Assembly: GCF_049243985.1 (NCBI RefSeq)
Contig: NC_135369.1
Location: forward strand, 25,342,765 to 25,406,764
DNA: 64,000 bases
Reading direction: 5' to 3'
DNA from: Paroedura picta
Lineage: Eukaryota; Chordata; Lepidosauria; Squamata; Gekkonidae
The notes beneath the pieces were generated by a model that worked only from the letters and a program-made list of their open reading frames with translations, was not told where the DNA came from and made no database searches. The translations under genes and the position numbers were made by a program. How positions within the stretch are numbered: position 1 is the stretch's first letter; each line of letters begins with the position of its first letter. Below are positions 1 through 11,598 of this stretch, piece after piece.

Positions 1-1056
1 GGACTTCTGAGACAAGTGAGAAGTAGAGGTAGTTTGCAATTGCCTTCCTTTACAGAGTTTTCCTTGGTGGTCTCCCTTCCAAATACCGACTGCTTAGTTT
101 GTGAGATCTGACAAAACCATGCTGTATTGTGCCGCCTTTCTAGAATATAACTTTACCCACATCTATACCTAATACGTGGTTCAAGAAAACATGAACCTAT
201 GGCCAAAAAACATGGCCTCTTCTGTCAACTGTAAGACTTTATGCCTTGGACTGCTTCCTGTCCCTTTTCAAAACAGGTGATGCTGATCTTAAGGAAATGC
301 TCTTATTTTCCTTACAACAAAAAGTAAGTTATTTTACTATTATGATAGGCAACAGATCCATATTTCCCATTTAAATGGGAGAACCAGTAAGGGATAAATT
401 ATTTCACCCATGGCTTGATAGTGGCATACACGAATTTTAAAAAGAATGAGGCACATTGGTTTTTACAATAAAAACCAAGTGAAAAAGTCATTTTGTTTTG
501 GTCCCCCCCCTCCCCCATTGGCTGTTCCTTACAATGCAAAAACAAAGCAGGGTATATTTGCAACGGTGTTTTGTATTAGATGAATTCTAGAGCCCAGAAG
601 AACTATAATATCAGACTGATCAGGTAAAAGAAGCTAATTAAACCTGAGCCACTTGACCCTTGAGTATTTAAGAAATCCATGTACTGGAGATTAAACTTCC
701 AATGAAGAAGTCCACAGTTCATACCTTTACTCATCTAGGCACTTGCTTGGTCACCACAGGTATTCAAGCAAACCAATTTTCTTTCACCCTTCTACGCAAT
801 ATGGGTGTAATAATCCTGACTTCCATTTTTGGGTTATTTTAAGGATTGCTGAGAATGTACATGAAGCTCCTCAGACACTAGAACGCATTATATACAGCTG
901 AAATCCTATGCACACTTCTATGCAAGCCCTAGTAATCTCAGTGGAACTGACTTTCAAACATGCCTGGGATTGACTTACATATAATGGAAGTGGAAATAAT
1001 TACTAGTATTTTATAGAGCTATCCAAAGTTCAGAGCACTTGGCATATATTGTAAAG
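1..1056. other. intergenic, nothing recognised
   Basis: AT-rich unique-looking sequence without a coding exon, RNA gene or repeat that I can name. One C-rich run lies near 503-517. Confidence 0.5.
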
Positions 1057-1295
1057 CAGTGGTTCTCAACCTTCCTAATACACCCCCCCCCAACCATAAA
1101 ATTATCCAAGTATTCTTTCACAGAAATCAAACCAATGGCAAGAAGATTCATTGTTCATGATTGTATATAAATTGGTTATAAATTGGCACCTTCAGGAGGA
1201 GCAGCAACAGTGGCGCCCCCTCCCCTCCGCCAACCTGCTCACCTTGCTGCGACCCCAGTGAAAAGGTCGTTCGGCCCCCAGGTTGGGAACCACTG
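1057..1295. mobile_element. SPIN-like non-autonomous hAT transposon
   Basis: The left end reads CAGTGGTTCTCAACCTTCC and the right end is its inverted partner (GGTTGGGAACCACTG). These are the ends of the SPIN-type hAT elements known from tetrapods. Identical 8-bp flanks, TTGTAAAG at 1049-1056 and again at 1296-1303, are the target-site duplication expected for hAT. At 239 bp it has no room for a transposase. The family name comes from memory of the SPIN consensus; the transposon call itself rests on the ends and the duplication. Confidence 0.85.
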
Positions 1296-3674
1296 TTGTA
1301 AAGGCTACAACAGTCTTGCAGGCTAGATTATTATTATTACCATATTACAGATAGGGGTTAAGAAACAGTGGTATATTTGAGACCACTTGGTATCCTCATG
1401 AATATAAAATTCAGACTAGGGACTTTCTAGTTGGAAGCTTGGTCTCTAAGCCACCACAGGGTATAGTTCACTGTGTCCTATTTTATCGTACAAATCCTGT
1501 GATGTGGTATGTACAGAGTGCGACTAGGGATCCAGAGAGTTTGTGGCTGAGTGAGACTGAGTTTTCCATGCTAAACAGTCCAGCCACAATGTAATTTTTT
1601 AGACTGAGGAAATGAGCGAATGTGTATTTACAGTTGGGGCCTTGAATTGCCAAACTGAAAAATAAAATTTGACTCCCAGACACATTTGGTTCATGCTTCA
1701 GTTTATAAAATGAGACAGAAATCTTAAAACAACTACAGTGAGGAGCATTTATCTGAAGTGCAAAAGTAAAAGGAGGGAATAATACCTTATTCCGTAATAT
1801 CTATAGTGAAATCAATTAGCATGCTCTGCTGATTAGTGTTACAATTATTTTAGAACAATAGTGTACCAGGTGATATATACAGAACCGAGAAATGAGGAGC
1901 CCCCGTTAGTATGGTACTGCTGGAAGAAGAGATTTTTCAGTTGCAGAAACTTGATTAAGATTGTCCCGTCTGACGTCTAGATTTATGATCCACAAGCCAC
2001 TTGCACTGCATTCCTGAGGTGACGTCTGTTAAATTCCTTGGCTTCAAGTAAGTAATCCATAAGTGAGGCACAAAAACCTCTTGGCTGTTTAATCTTGAGC
2101 TTCCTTTATCTTTAGCTGATACCAACCTAGTTGCCTTCTCCTTCCTTCTCTCTGGCTCTGCGTCTCTTGAATAATGGGGGTGGGGATCCAGTCCTGTCTA
2201 ATGGGGGTTGTCCCATGCCCATCTATTTCTGGCTGTCTTGGGGCTTTCTGCCCAAAGGCCCAACTCCAGCCTGGATAGCACCTGTGTCTGATTTGGGGCT
2301 ATCTTATGGGGACCACATGTCCATTGGATCCTGCCTGCGCCTCTCAAACAAATTCCTCCATCAGGCCAAATGCTGCTGCTAGTGCAAAGTGATTCCTGTC
2401 AAGAGGCAAAAATGACACGAAGACCCTTTTCCTCTTGTGCTAATGTCTCTTGCATACTGTTTTGAGACGGGGGTTCTATGGAGCTGTCACAGCTAACCAC
2501 TGCTGAAACAGCCACTCCTATGCAAACATGGCCAGGAAGGTGATGTTTGTTATGAGAGGGAAGAATACTGACAAACTGATGCAGGATGGAGTCCTGCACA
2601 GTCTTCTACTTTCTCAATTTGAGGAAGAGGAAAATGGGAGGGGTAGTTGCAACTGTCAAAACCAAACTATTTCCTTTGGCCAAGACACAAAATAAAAAGG
2701 TCGGCAGGAACAGATAGATAAATGGACTCGGGAAGTGAAATGAAACCATGTAACATTGGTGCCTAATGGCGCTGTGGGCACCCCACCTGACCAGTCTTCA
2801 TTCCTTATTGTTTGAGCAACCAGTTTAGTAGCTTTTTTTGTTGCAATCACTTGGAACATGATCAGTATAAGAGGTCAGGCTCAGCCTGTGGTGCTTGCTC
2901 TTTTTGCAGGGATGGGAAGGAGCTGTTCTGGGGGAAACCAGATCTGTTACTGCCCACACACCCAGTTTTGAGGATGTGAAAAATGAGTGAAAGGTCGCGT
3001 TGGGTAGCTGCTGATTTGTGTTCAGTAGCAACAGCTTTTCCAAATGGAACAAGTAGCTGGAGGAAGGTTGTGAGCTATCACTCATGGATATGTAACTTGA
3101 CAAGGGCCGGGGCCAGTGTAGAGAAGGCTTACCTGCTTGTGCATGAGCAGAAATGGAAGACTGTTGCCTTCTAATCATGGCTAGTAGTGTATGTACTCCC
3201 CCCAGCCATCTTTGCACCAGTCATCTACTTCCCCCGAGTATCCTGTGCTCCAGTATCGCAAAACACTCTGCATCGCTGAAAACATTTTTGCCTCCCAACA
3301 CTTTGTTCATGGCTTTGTTTTGAGGTGGACAGGAGGAAATGGAAATGACTACCCCATTTAGTTGAATGGTGACAATGGACCTACTGCTCTTTAAAGGTTT
3401 CACAGGTGGGGGGCATTCTCTCCCCCCCTCCTTATTCCCAGCATATTAGTGATAGGTTGACTGTAGGACTTGGCTCCTGTGTTCTTTTGCTGTCACTCTG
3501 AAAGACAAATGTGCAGCTCATGGGCAAGAGCAGGTACAGTGGCCTGGTTTTGCATGAAACAAGGAGCAGTAATATTCTTTGGAAACTGCTTCAGTTGCTT
3601 CTCTCTCCAGGTGCCAGAAAGAAGCTGTTGTAATTCTTCCCCTTATAGTGGGGTCATCCCTAGTACCACTCCCC
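1296..3674. other. intergenic, nothing recognised
   Basis: No convincing coding exon on either strand; the open frames are short and of biased composition. No repeat family recognised. Confidence 0.45.
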
Positions 3675-3957
3675 TTAAAGGTAAAGGTATCCCCCGTGCA
3701 AGCACCGGGTCATGTCTTACCCTTGGGGTGACGCCCTCTAGTGTTTTCATGGCAGACTCAATACGGAGTGGTTTGCCAGTGCCTTCCCCAGTCATTACCA
3801 TTTACCCCCCAGCAAGCTGGGTACTCATTTTACCGACCTCGGAAGGATGGAAGGCTGAGTCAACCTTGAGCTGGCTGCTGGGATAGAACTCCCAGCCTCA
3901 TGGGCAGAGCTTTCAGACTGCATGACTGCTGCCTTACCACTCTGTGCCACAAGAGGC
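3675..3957 (-). mobile_element. Sauria SINE, full length
   Basis: Read on the minus strand, it starts with a tRNA-derived head (AGCCTCTTGTGGCACAG), passes through the GGGAGTTC-like B box, continues in the conserved body (GAGTACCCAGCTTGCTGG; GGCACTGGCAAACCAC; GGGCGTCACCCCAAGG) and ends in ATACCTTTACC. This is the squamate-wide Sauria SINE, mobilised by BovB-type LINE machinery. Several near-identical copies occur in the window. Confidence 0.92.
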
Positions 3958-4029
3958 TTTCCTTCCCTTGCTCTCCTTCAAAATATGTAGAAACTATATA
4001 GCTTTCAGAAAGCTCTATAGATTCAAATG

Positions 4030-4228
4030 GGTAGCCGTGTCGGTCTGAAGTAGCACAATAAAATTAGAGTCCAGTAGCCCCTTTAAGCACAACAAAGATT
4101 TATTCAGGGTGTGAGATTTCGAGTGCAACCACTCTGATGTAGTCTGACAAAGAGTGCTTGCACTCGAAAGCTCATGCCCTGAATAAATCTTTGTTGGTCT
4201 TAAAGGTTCTACTGGACTCTGATTTTAG
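4030..4228. mobile_element. inverted-repeat (foldback) interspersed element
   Basis: The left arm contains AGAGTCCAGTAG and AACAAAGATTTATTCAGGG; the right arm is the inverted match, CCTGAATAAATCTTTGTTGG followed by TACTGGACTCT. Arms are about 70-75 bp around a short centre. GGGTAGCCGTGTCGGTCTGA lies just outside the left arm. Related copies or halves occur at 14850-14925, 24245-24345, 31440-31912, 37990-38030, 45520-45660 and 59215-59305. It matches a dispersed amniote repeat I know by sequence but not by a certain family name; a Penelope-like terminal repeat is one possibility. Confidence 0.7.
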
Positions 4229-5999
4229 AAAGCTTTATAGTTCTAGATTTAAGGTGCCAAATTCAGCTCCTTTCCCATTTGTATTTTTCACTCATTTGCA
4301 TACATCATACTGAAAGGGCACTAGCGCAGTATGCTTTGTGTACTCTGCAAAATATTTATGTATTGGAAGCGGGGAAGAAAAAAATGATTAAAGATAATAT
4401 TGTAAAGAATTCTTAAATAATTACAATTGCCTTAAATTGGGAGGAGGGACTATTAATGTTGTCAGACAGTGTACTAGAGATCTGTTGATCTGCGTTCTAA
4501 AATCTGTTGCACTGTAGCAGATGTGACTGTTCAGGAATGCAAGCGTAAGCACATTTTCTGGGGGGGGGGGGACGACACACATGGTGTTGAAAGAGCCAAA
4601 GCATATCTAGCACTGAGTTTCCAACTCAGAAGGAAGTTTGCATGCTCAATACACACAATAAGAACCAAGTGAGATTTCCATAAGATCCTTCTGTAAGTTC
4701 ATCCACTTTTAATGCGGCATTCCCACTTGGGCAGGGACAGTAAACTCTTGCGTGGATTGCTAAGGCTTCCTTTTCCGTGCAAGACCTTAGTGTTCATCGT
4801 CGTCTTGTGCAGTCCCACATGGGTACTGCGCAGGTTGGTTGCCGGAAGATTTATCTGCTAGTCTTGTTGCCCTTCTTGGGGCCCTTCTCCCTCCTTCAGT
4901 TCATTCTTTGTCGCCATTCAGAGGATTGTCAATTGCTAGCTTTTTGAGGTTTCTGTGCAAGACCTTAATGATTTCCAAGCTGGAGCAACTTGTCTCCCAC
5001 TAATGTCTCTCTGAGAACTGCATTCTCTGTGTGGCCCTCCTATTCTACCAGGAAAGCAAAGGTAGAGCAAGCTCTTCCAGCAATTTTTCTGAAGCAGCGT
5101 CTTATCAGCAAATGTGACTCACACAGCCCTAGTAGAGGCTAAAAGGGCTTCCAGTAGGTTTGTGACCTAACAGGTGTGCAGGCTGTTCTGTTTTCCTTCC
5201 TGAGTAGCAAGCAGCAGCTGCCTCTTCCTATAACTCTATTAGCAAGCACCTGAAAGCCTCTGCTGCCTCCTGGAGCCAGAGGCAAGCAGCCAGCAGTTTC
5301 TTCCAGCTGCAAGGCAACTGTTGTGTCCTCGTGTGCCTTGGCCACCTTGCCAAGTTCAGCTGTCTGCATCAAACCCAAGCAGAGGCCATGATGTTCTCCC
5401 ATCAACCCAGGCCAACCAGTCAGTGCATCGCTATCATTCCCTCTTTGCTCCCACACTGCCCTTTCCACCATAAATGAAGACTGGGCATGTAACCTTTGTC
5501 AGTGATGGCTCTATTTTTATTTCAGTTACATCAATATGACCCCTTCTCTAATGCATATAGTCCAGTCAGTAACTCTTGATTTGCATTTTATCATCTGCAT
5601 TCTTCAAGCAATTATTGCCAGCTATTAATGCAGAGTACCGACTGAACCATTCCTGTATTCTCATACTGGAGAGTGAATTCACAGCCAGTTCCGCTAGATA
5701 TCTTCCTCTGTGCCAGGATAGTAGGCCAACCCAACTGGGCAGTTGAGCTTGCAAATCTCCAGCCCCCTCCCTCCAATGCAAAGTTGCTGTTCCATACAGG
5801 CAGCTCTAATGCCAACTCCACTCAGAAGCTGCTTCCGGGGGGGGGGGGAGTGTCCACTGTGCACAATCTCTTTTACATGTCTATGGCTGAAGTAGGTTGA
5901 GAAATGTTCTAAATTGGGGAGCTGTGGAAGTTCCTGTCATACAAAGGTTAGTATGTGCTGTTTTTTGTTTTGCCAAAAGCCCTCTGTAGGGCTATCTCC
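4229..5999. other. intergenic, nothing recognised
   Basis: No exon or known repeat recognised. It contains long G runs near 4560 and 5838. Confidence 0.45.
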
Positions 6000-6576
6000 T
6001 CCTATAGTGGGGAGGCGGCATAGCGTCGTGGTGAGCACATCAGGCAGGAAGGCCACTCGGCTCTGGGTCTCCCTGACTGAGCTTGAGCCACAGGCTCTTC
6101 TGACAACAGCTCTTGGGGAGGGCAAAATGGGTGAGGCGTGTACAACTGTCCCCGTCCAAGGCTGTGACATAAGCACCCCAGACCGAAAGACCCGCTGAGC
6201 GCGACGTGGGGGTTGGGACTTGAGTATCTGCTGACTGGACCCGCGAGGCCGTCGGGCAGGAGCCAGAAGTAGCGGACGGGGCGGTAGGCCGCGCCACAGG
6301 CCTGCCGCCCGCTGACTGACCGGTGTGTGCGTGTCCGCCCTCCTTCCTTCGCGCGGAGGCGAAGCGGTGTCGCAGGGCCTCGATGGCGGCTGGGCTTCAG
6401 CAGCCTCCGACGGGCGCTGGCTCCCGTGCCAGGTGGCCACGCAGTCGGCTTGGAGTTGCCTCCGTGTAACACGCGCCGCTCCGGGGAGACGCGCCGTCGC
6501 TGGGTCCGCCTCCGCTCCACGCTCACCGTCATCCCAGAGACGCCGCCGCCGCCTTAGGGCTGAAAGCAAACCGTCC

Positions 6577-6594
6577 CTGTTGCCACGGCAACAG
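6577..6594. promoter_or_regulatory. RFX-type X-box
   Basis: CTGTTGCCACGGCAACAG is an inverted repeat broken only at the centre. It contains both half sites, GTTGCC and GGCAAC, spaced as in the RFX X-box GTTGCCATGGCAAC. RFX factors drive ciliary genes and many housekeeping promoters. Binding is inferred from the motif only. Confidence 0.7.
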
Positions 6595-6778
6595 CCCCTG
6601 CCTAGCGGGACCATAGATCACTTCCTGGCCCACGAAAGGAAGTTCCGCCTATCCGCGCTCTCTGAAGGTGCTTGGCTGGGAGGAAGCGGCCCACCGCGGC
6701 GCGTTCCTGGCCTCGGGCTCTTGGCCCAGCCCCCTTTGCTCGTGTCTAGGGGGGGTCTCTCCGCGGCGCACGCAAGAA

Positions 6779-6786
6779 TGACGTCA
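6779..6786. promoter_or_regulatory. cAMP response element
   Basis: Perfect palindromic CRE, TGACGTCA, inside the CpG island. CREB/ATF binding is inferred. Confidence 0.55.
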
Positions 6787-6890
6787 GGGTGGCGCCTTGT
6801 ATTCGGTCTGGGCGAAAGAGCTGTCCGAGACCAAGTGCCGCCTGCAGCGCCGTTCCTGCTCCTCTGCTTGGCGAACCGCCCTTCCCCTCA

Positions 6891-7043
6891 ATGGCAGCTG
6901 AGCAGAGCAGCGGCCGGAAGAACGCCGTCATGGCCGCTGTGGCTCCCAGCAGTGCAGTGGGCCGCCTACTACCTGCAAGTTCCAAGCGGGTTATTCTGAA
7001 CATCCCAATCTTCTCTCTCCCTCTGCTGCTTAGCACGAGTTAG
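6891..7043 (+). CDS. possible first coding exon in the orphan CpG island
   Basis: An ATG in fair context inside the island opens a 50-codon frame beginning MAAEQSSGRKN, of a style common in vertebrate first exons, and ends at a TAG near 7043. A GT at 6987 could act as a splice donor. No continuation exon was found on the plus strand and no protein family is recognised. This is a weak candidate, listed because the promoter needs a transcript. Confidence 0.15.
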   Translation: MAAEQSSGRKNAVMAAVAPSSAVGRLLPASSKRVILNIPIFSLPLLLSTS

Positions 7044-7387
7044 GTACTGCTTGTTTACTGGACAGCATCTTATTTACGAAGTATCCAACACTGGTTACGT
7101 GTAACAGTTCTTACTAGAGTAGGCAGAAGGAACACAACTCTTTCGCCGACTGATGGCAGAGTACAGAGAAGCTTGAAGATGTTCCTGACTTCTTCCCTCC
7201 TCACTTTCTGAGGTACTAGAAGTGAGAATCCTGTAAATTCTTGCTGTTTGAGTGCTATTTTTTTTAAAAAAAATACAATTGTGAGGAACAAGTAGAAAAT
7301 ACTGGTTACACATAACAGGAGACCAGGCTGCATTACAGGGAAGGGTGATGCAATGGCAAAAATTACTAGTTCCCCTGTTACATGTTT

Positions 7388-9130
7388 ATCTTTCTGAAAA
7401 AACCATCGCTGAATCCGCGGGACCCCGCCAGCTACCGCCCGGTATCGCATCTTGCATTCCTGGGCAAGGTGGTTGAGAGGGCCGCCGCGGACCAGCTCCT
7501 AGCATTTTTGGAGGAAACTTCGGCTCTTGATCCATACCAGTCTGGCTTCCGTCCTGGCCATGGGGTGGAGACCGTGCTGGTCGCCCTGACAGATGATCTC
7601 CGGCGCCAGCTAGACCGGGGCGGGTCGGCCATTCTCGTGTTATTAGACCTGTCAGCCGCATTTGATGTGGTTGACCACGAGCTCTTGGTTCACCGCCTCA
7701 CTGATACTGGGATTGGAAGGGTGGCTCTTAAATGGCTATCCTCCTTTCTAGAGAACAGGTCACAGAGGGTCGCTGTGGGGGAGGAGTTATCCGACTCCTT
7801 TGCACTCCCATGTGGGGTGCCACAGGGAGCGGTGCTCTCCCCCACGTTATTTAACATCTATATGCGTCCCCTGGCTCAGCTGGTACGGAGTTATGGGCTT
7901 GGGTGTCATCAGTACGCTGATGATACCCAGCTCTATCTCTTGATGGATGGCCTGCCGCCCGCTGGATGGATGGCCGCCCGCTGGATGGATCTCTTGATGG
8001 ATGGCCGGCCAGATCTCCCCCCAGAAAAATTCGCCAGTTGTTTGGAAGCAGTGGCTGGATGGATCAGGAGGAGCCGCCTGAGACTCAACCCCTCCAAGAC
8101 GGAGGTCCTTTGACTAGGCCGAAGGGAGCAGGAACAGGAAGCGCGTCTTCCCTGCCTGGACGGGGTACAATTGTCATCTGTGCCCCAAGCCAGGAATTTG
8201 GGAGTGATTCTGGATACCTCACTTTCCATGGAGGCCCAGGTCACTAAGGTAGCTCGGACGGCGTTTCTCCATCTACGCCAAGCTCGGCTACTAGCGCCCT
8301 ACCTGCCCCCGGAACACCTGGCCACTGTGATCCATGCAACGGTTACTTCTAGATTAGACTTCTGTAACTCGCTCTACGCGGGCCTACCCTTGTCTCTAAC
8401 CCGGAAGTTACAGCTGGTACAGAATGCAGCTGCACGGGTCCTCACTAAATCATCTTGGAGGTCCCATGTTCAGCCTCTGCTGAAGCAGCTGCACTGGTTG
8501 CCAGTTTGTTTCCGGATTAGGTTCAAGGTTTTGGTATTAACCTTCAAGACTATACGCGGCTTGGGTCCTGCATACTTGAGGGACCGCCTATCTCCTTATG
8601 CCCCCCGCAGGGTACTTCGCTCTGCGGGTAAGAATCTGCTGATGATCCCAGGACCCCGGGAGGCACGCCTGGCCTCGACAAGGGCCAGGGCCTTTTCGGT
8701 CCTGGCCCCTACCTGGTGGAACGAGCTCCCTGAAGAGCTGCGGGCCCTGTCGGAGCTCTCTGAGTTCCGCAGAGCCTGCAAAACGGAGCTCTTCCGCCAG
8801 GCGTTTGTCTAAGGCCGGGTGATGGCCCGGGGCTAAGATCGGACCCCTCTCCCCGGAGGGGGGAGGCCAGTACTAGACTGACCTGGTTCCCCAGATTGTT
8901 CCACCCTATGCCCAATTATCCATCCGTTCCCTTCTGCTCATCCAGTGGGCCTGTACGGGAATAGTTTTTTAATCGCCATCATTGTGACTCAGTCATTATT
9001 TTAATGGGGTTTTAATGGGGAATTTTAATGGTTAATATATTGTATTTGTATTAAAACATTGTGAACCGCCGCGAGCCGGTTTCCGAGAGCGGCGGTCATA
9101 CAAATCAAATAAATAAATAAATAAATAAAT
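7388..9130 (+). mobile_element. L2 (CR1/Jockey clade) LINE, 5'-truncated, RT nearly open
   Basis: The copy starts inside ORF2 just before the RT fingers (SYRPVSHLAFLGKVVE). RT motifs follow in order: SGFRPGHGVETVL, LLDLSAAFDVVDHELL, GVPQGAVLSPTLFNIY and the catalytic YADDTQLYL near 7913. The C-terminal region (AAARVLTKSSWRSHVQPLLK) ends with the stop near 8812. A 3'UTR with GTGAACCGCCGCGAGCC leads into an (AAAT)n tail at about 9108-9130. The frame is open from 7382 to 8812 except for one TGA at 8111-8113, in the spot where the family has Trp (EVLWLGR). It also carries a 54-bp in-frame tandem duplication starting at 7937. A fairly young but disabled copy. Confidence 0.93.
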
Positions 9131-9594
9131 CTTGCCCCCCCCCCCAGGCTCTGAGGCTAAGCTAGGCTCAGAGTCACCCCAAATCAGTCAATCCTCCCTC
9201 TTAAAGTGAATAGCCACTATAAGAGTCTCTGCCTCACTGCAATGATAAACACTGCTGTATATATGGTAAAATCTCAAACAGGTACATTAATTTAATTAAA
9301 ACAAATATTGAAGTTTTAAGGAGGTGTTTTTTAATATATTTATCCTAAATTTATATATTATTTTATTTGTAGTGCATAATTTTGTATATTTTATTCTGTT
9401 GTTAACCACCATGAACCAACGGAGAAATTTTTATTTATATTGAGATTTGGACCCCACCCCCACAAGGTGGCTTGGGGCAGCTTCTATCAGTTTAAAATCA
9501 TTTAGTTACGTAGTTTATCTGTAAATTAACATTAAATGATTAAAATATAAAAACTAATATTAATACAACTGATTTGCCAGCATACATTACTGCA

Positions 9595-9840
9595 TTTGAT
9601 TTCCAGTTTCAGGGAGGGTATACCCATACAGAGGGGGCCTGTTTTAGCTCAAGTTGTCATGGTGTTCATTGGCTCCTACCAAATGCTGGTGGAAGAGCTC
9701 CAACTTGAAGGCCCTTCAAAACTGAGCCAGTTCTTGGGTCCACAACTCTTTGAGAAGCTAATTCTTCCATGTTGGGGCCAGGACTGAAAAGGCCCTGGCT
9801 CTGGTTGAGACCAGATGTTATTTTGGCCCAGGGATGATTA
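9595..9840 (-). mobile_element. L2 LINE fragment
   Basis: On the minus strand it matches the end of L2 ORF2; compare GGGCCAGGACTGAAAAGGCC with the corresponding stretch of the 8690 region of the plus-strand copy. Diverged, short remnant. Confidence 0.65.
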
Positions 9841-10059
9841 TTTATTATTATATAATTGTTTAATATATTATTAATATTCATATTTAACAAGCAGGCTCAT
9901 GGCAAGTTACAGACGTCGTTAACCCCCCCCCATTAAAATAGACAGAAAAATACCAATACAGTAGACCAACAACATGGCAGAGAAACCACCCCTCATCCCC
10001 AACCCTAACCCCTACATCTAGAAGGAGAGACGAGGTAACCGAAGTTGCAGCTTAACACC

Positions 10060-10545
10060 AGGGGGCCCCCATCAATCTTCCCCTACTGCCCCAGCCTCAA
10101 CTGTAGACCTGGCGGAAGAGCTCCGTTTTGCAGGCCCTGTGGAATGCTGGAAGGTCCTGCAGGGCCTGCAGCTCACCCCGGGAGCTCATTCCACCAGGTC
10201 GGGGCCAGGACCGAAAAGGCCCTGGCCCTGGTTGAGGCCAGGCATGCTTCTTTGGGGTCAGGAATGACCAGTAAATTATCACCTTTTTACCAACTTATTA
10301 GAGTTGGACAACTGTACTATCCTTTGGGGGATATAGTTAGGCAAGTGGCCCCTTAGATACGCTGGGTCCAGACCGCATATGGCCTTGAAGGTCAGCACCA
10401 GTACCTTGTCGTGGATCTGGAATTCAACTGGGAGCCAGAGGAGCTGCCTCAGGATAGGCTGGAGGAGAGCCCTCCATGATGTTTGGGTGAGGACTCGTGC
10501 AGCTGCATTCTAGATCAGCTGTAGTTTCCGGATTAGTGTCAAGGG
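10060..10545 (-). mobile_element. L2 LINE fragments, diverged
   Basis: 10180-10240 is the reverse complement of the L2 'CCTGGTGGAACGAGCTCCC' region, with AGGACCGAAAAGGCCCTGG next to it. 10285-10545 (GCTGCATTCTAGATCAGCTG and GGGTCCAGACCGCATATGG) is a further LINE-like remnant of less certain family on the same strand. Together with the two copies to the left they make a LINE-dense block between the orphan island and the 3' end of PRPF39-like. Confidence 0.65.
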
Positions 10546-11094
10546 AAGGTTCACATATTATTACTATAGGTACAATGGCAACCAAGACAAATTCGCATCA
10601 ACCCCATGGGTATCGCAGCATAATTTGGTCAACAGGAAACTCTTTAGCCAGGTAGGTTCTATAAAGCAAACATGTGATGGTAAGTTTGTCTCCACTGTTG
10701 TTTTTTTTGGAGACATTATCCCTTCCAGTACATATATTACAAGGACAGTCAAGTGATAGCCTTCCCTGGGCTATTAAAAACTGCAGTTTCAGCAGAATAC
10801 ACACCTACATATACCACGCTGTGTAATGACAGCTGGTAGATAATCAAGCCTCTCCCCATCTCAGCTTGCCAAAACAATTATATCCCTGTTACATTGCTGC
10901 AGATATGCTCAGGAGTGAGATTTGAGTAGCTTGACTCCTCCCTGCATCAACTAAAATAAGGACACAAACTTGCAAAAAATGTATTAAAGTCACAACTTTT
11001 ACCAGAGCGAAGAAACAGTCCTGCCTAGGCAGTATTTTAATGCAGAGCAGTGCCAGTGTTTCCAACCTGCTCCAAAGAGAAAGGACAAAAGTAC
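10546..11094. other. intergenic spacer 3' of PRPF39-like
   Basis: No exon or repeat recognised; AT-rich. Confidence 0.4.
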
Positions 11095-11598
11095 GTTGCA
11101 ATCCTTTACTGTTTATTTACAGTCGCAACACATGAAATGTACAGGGGGGGGGGGAGAAAGTTTACAAAAAAAGGGAGAGGATTCTGTTTAAATGACTCTT
11201 TAAATTAAACTAATTTTGCCACGATTCCCAACGATATTCTGTGGCAGACTTAGTCCATGGTCAGATTTGAATTTCAGTCTTTAAAAGTCTGTCTCGGGAG
11301 AGCTGAGGCAGCCTCCAGTCTGTATGGGGTGAGCCGATTGAAGCCTCCATTCCAGATCCACTGGTGATGTATTCCCTTGGGGCTGTTGATAGCAATGGAC
11401 AGCCTGTTACACCAATGTGGGGGAAAGAGGAAAGTCAGTTTGTGGATGGCAGCAGTTCTGTACGATCTCTTCTCAGCTGCCAGAGGGAAGGCTATCAGTC
11501 ATAGCCAGACTTCATCATTTTGCTTCTATTTAGGGATTAAACAAGAGTAGCTGCAGATGCCAATCATCCTCACTGCTGGCCTCTCACTCCAGGCCCTT
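11095..11598 (-). other. PRPF39-like 3'UTR
   Basis: Unique sequence between the stop codon and a canonical AATAAA (minus strand) at 11112-11117. The predicted 3'UTR is about 0.5 kb. The cleavage point is inferred to lie just left of the hexamer. Confidence 0.7.
11112..11117 (-). terminator. poly(A) signal of PRPF39-like
   Basis: AATAAA on the minus strand (TTTATT on the plus), about 480 bases past the stop codon. It is the nearest canonical hexamer I noticed downstream of the last exon. Confidence 0.65.

Larger units (their letters stand above)
6000..7050. promoter_or_regulatory. orphan CpG-island promoter
   Basis: CpG-rich stretch standing out from AT-rich flanks, densest from about 6180 to 7000. 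It holds a near-palindromic RFX X-box at 6577-6594, ETS-type cores (CACTTCCTGG near 6619 and AGGAAGTTCC near 6638) and a full CRE, TGACGTCA, at 6779-6786. Such a cluster is typical of a constitutive vertebrate promoter, yet no recognisable first exon follows on either strand. The gene may lie to the left of the window on the minus strand, or be a non-coding or unfamiliar plus-strand transcript. Confidence 0.65.

Noticed and set aside
5937-6999. Several overlapping long ORFs in the 6-7 kb island (up to 225 codons)
   Set aside because: Arg/Pro/Ala-rich frames on both strands, as expected of GC-rich DNA with few stops; no domain and no agreement with splice signals.
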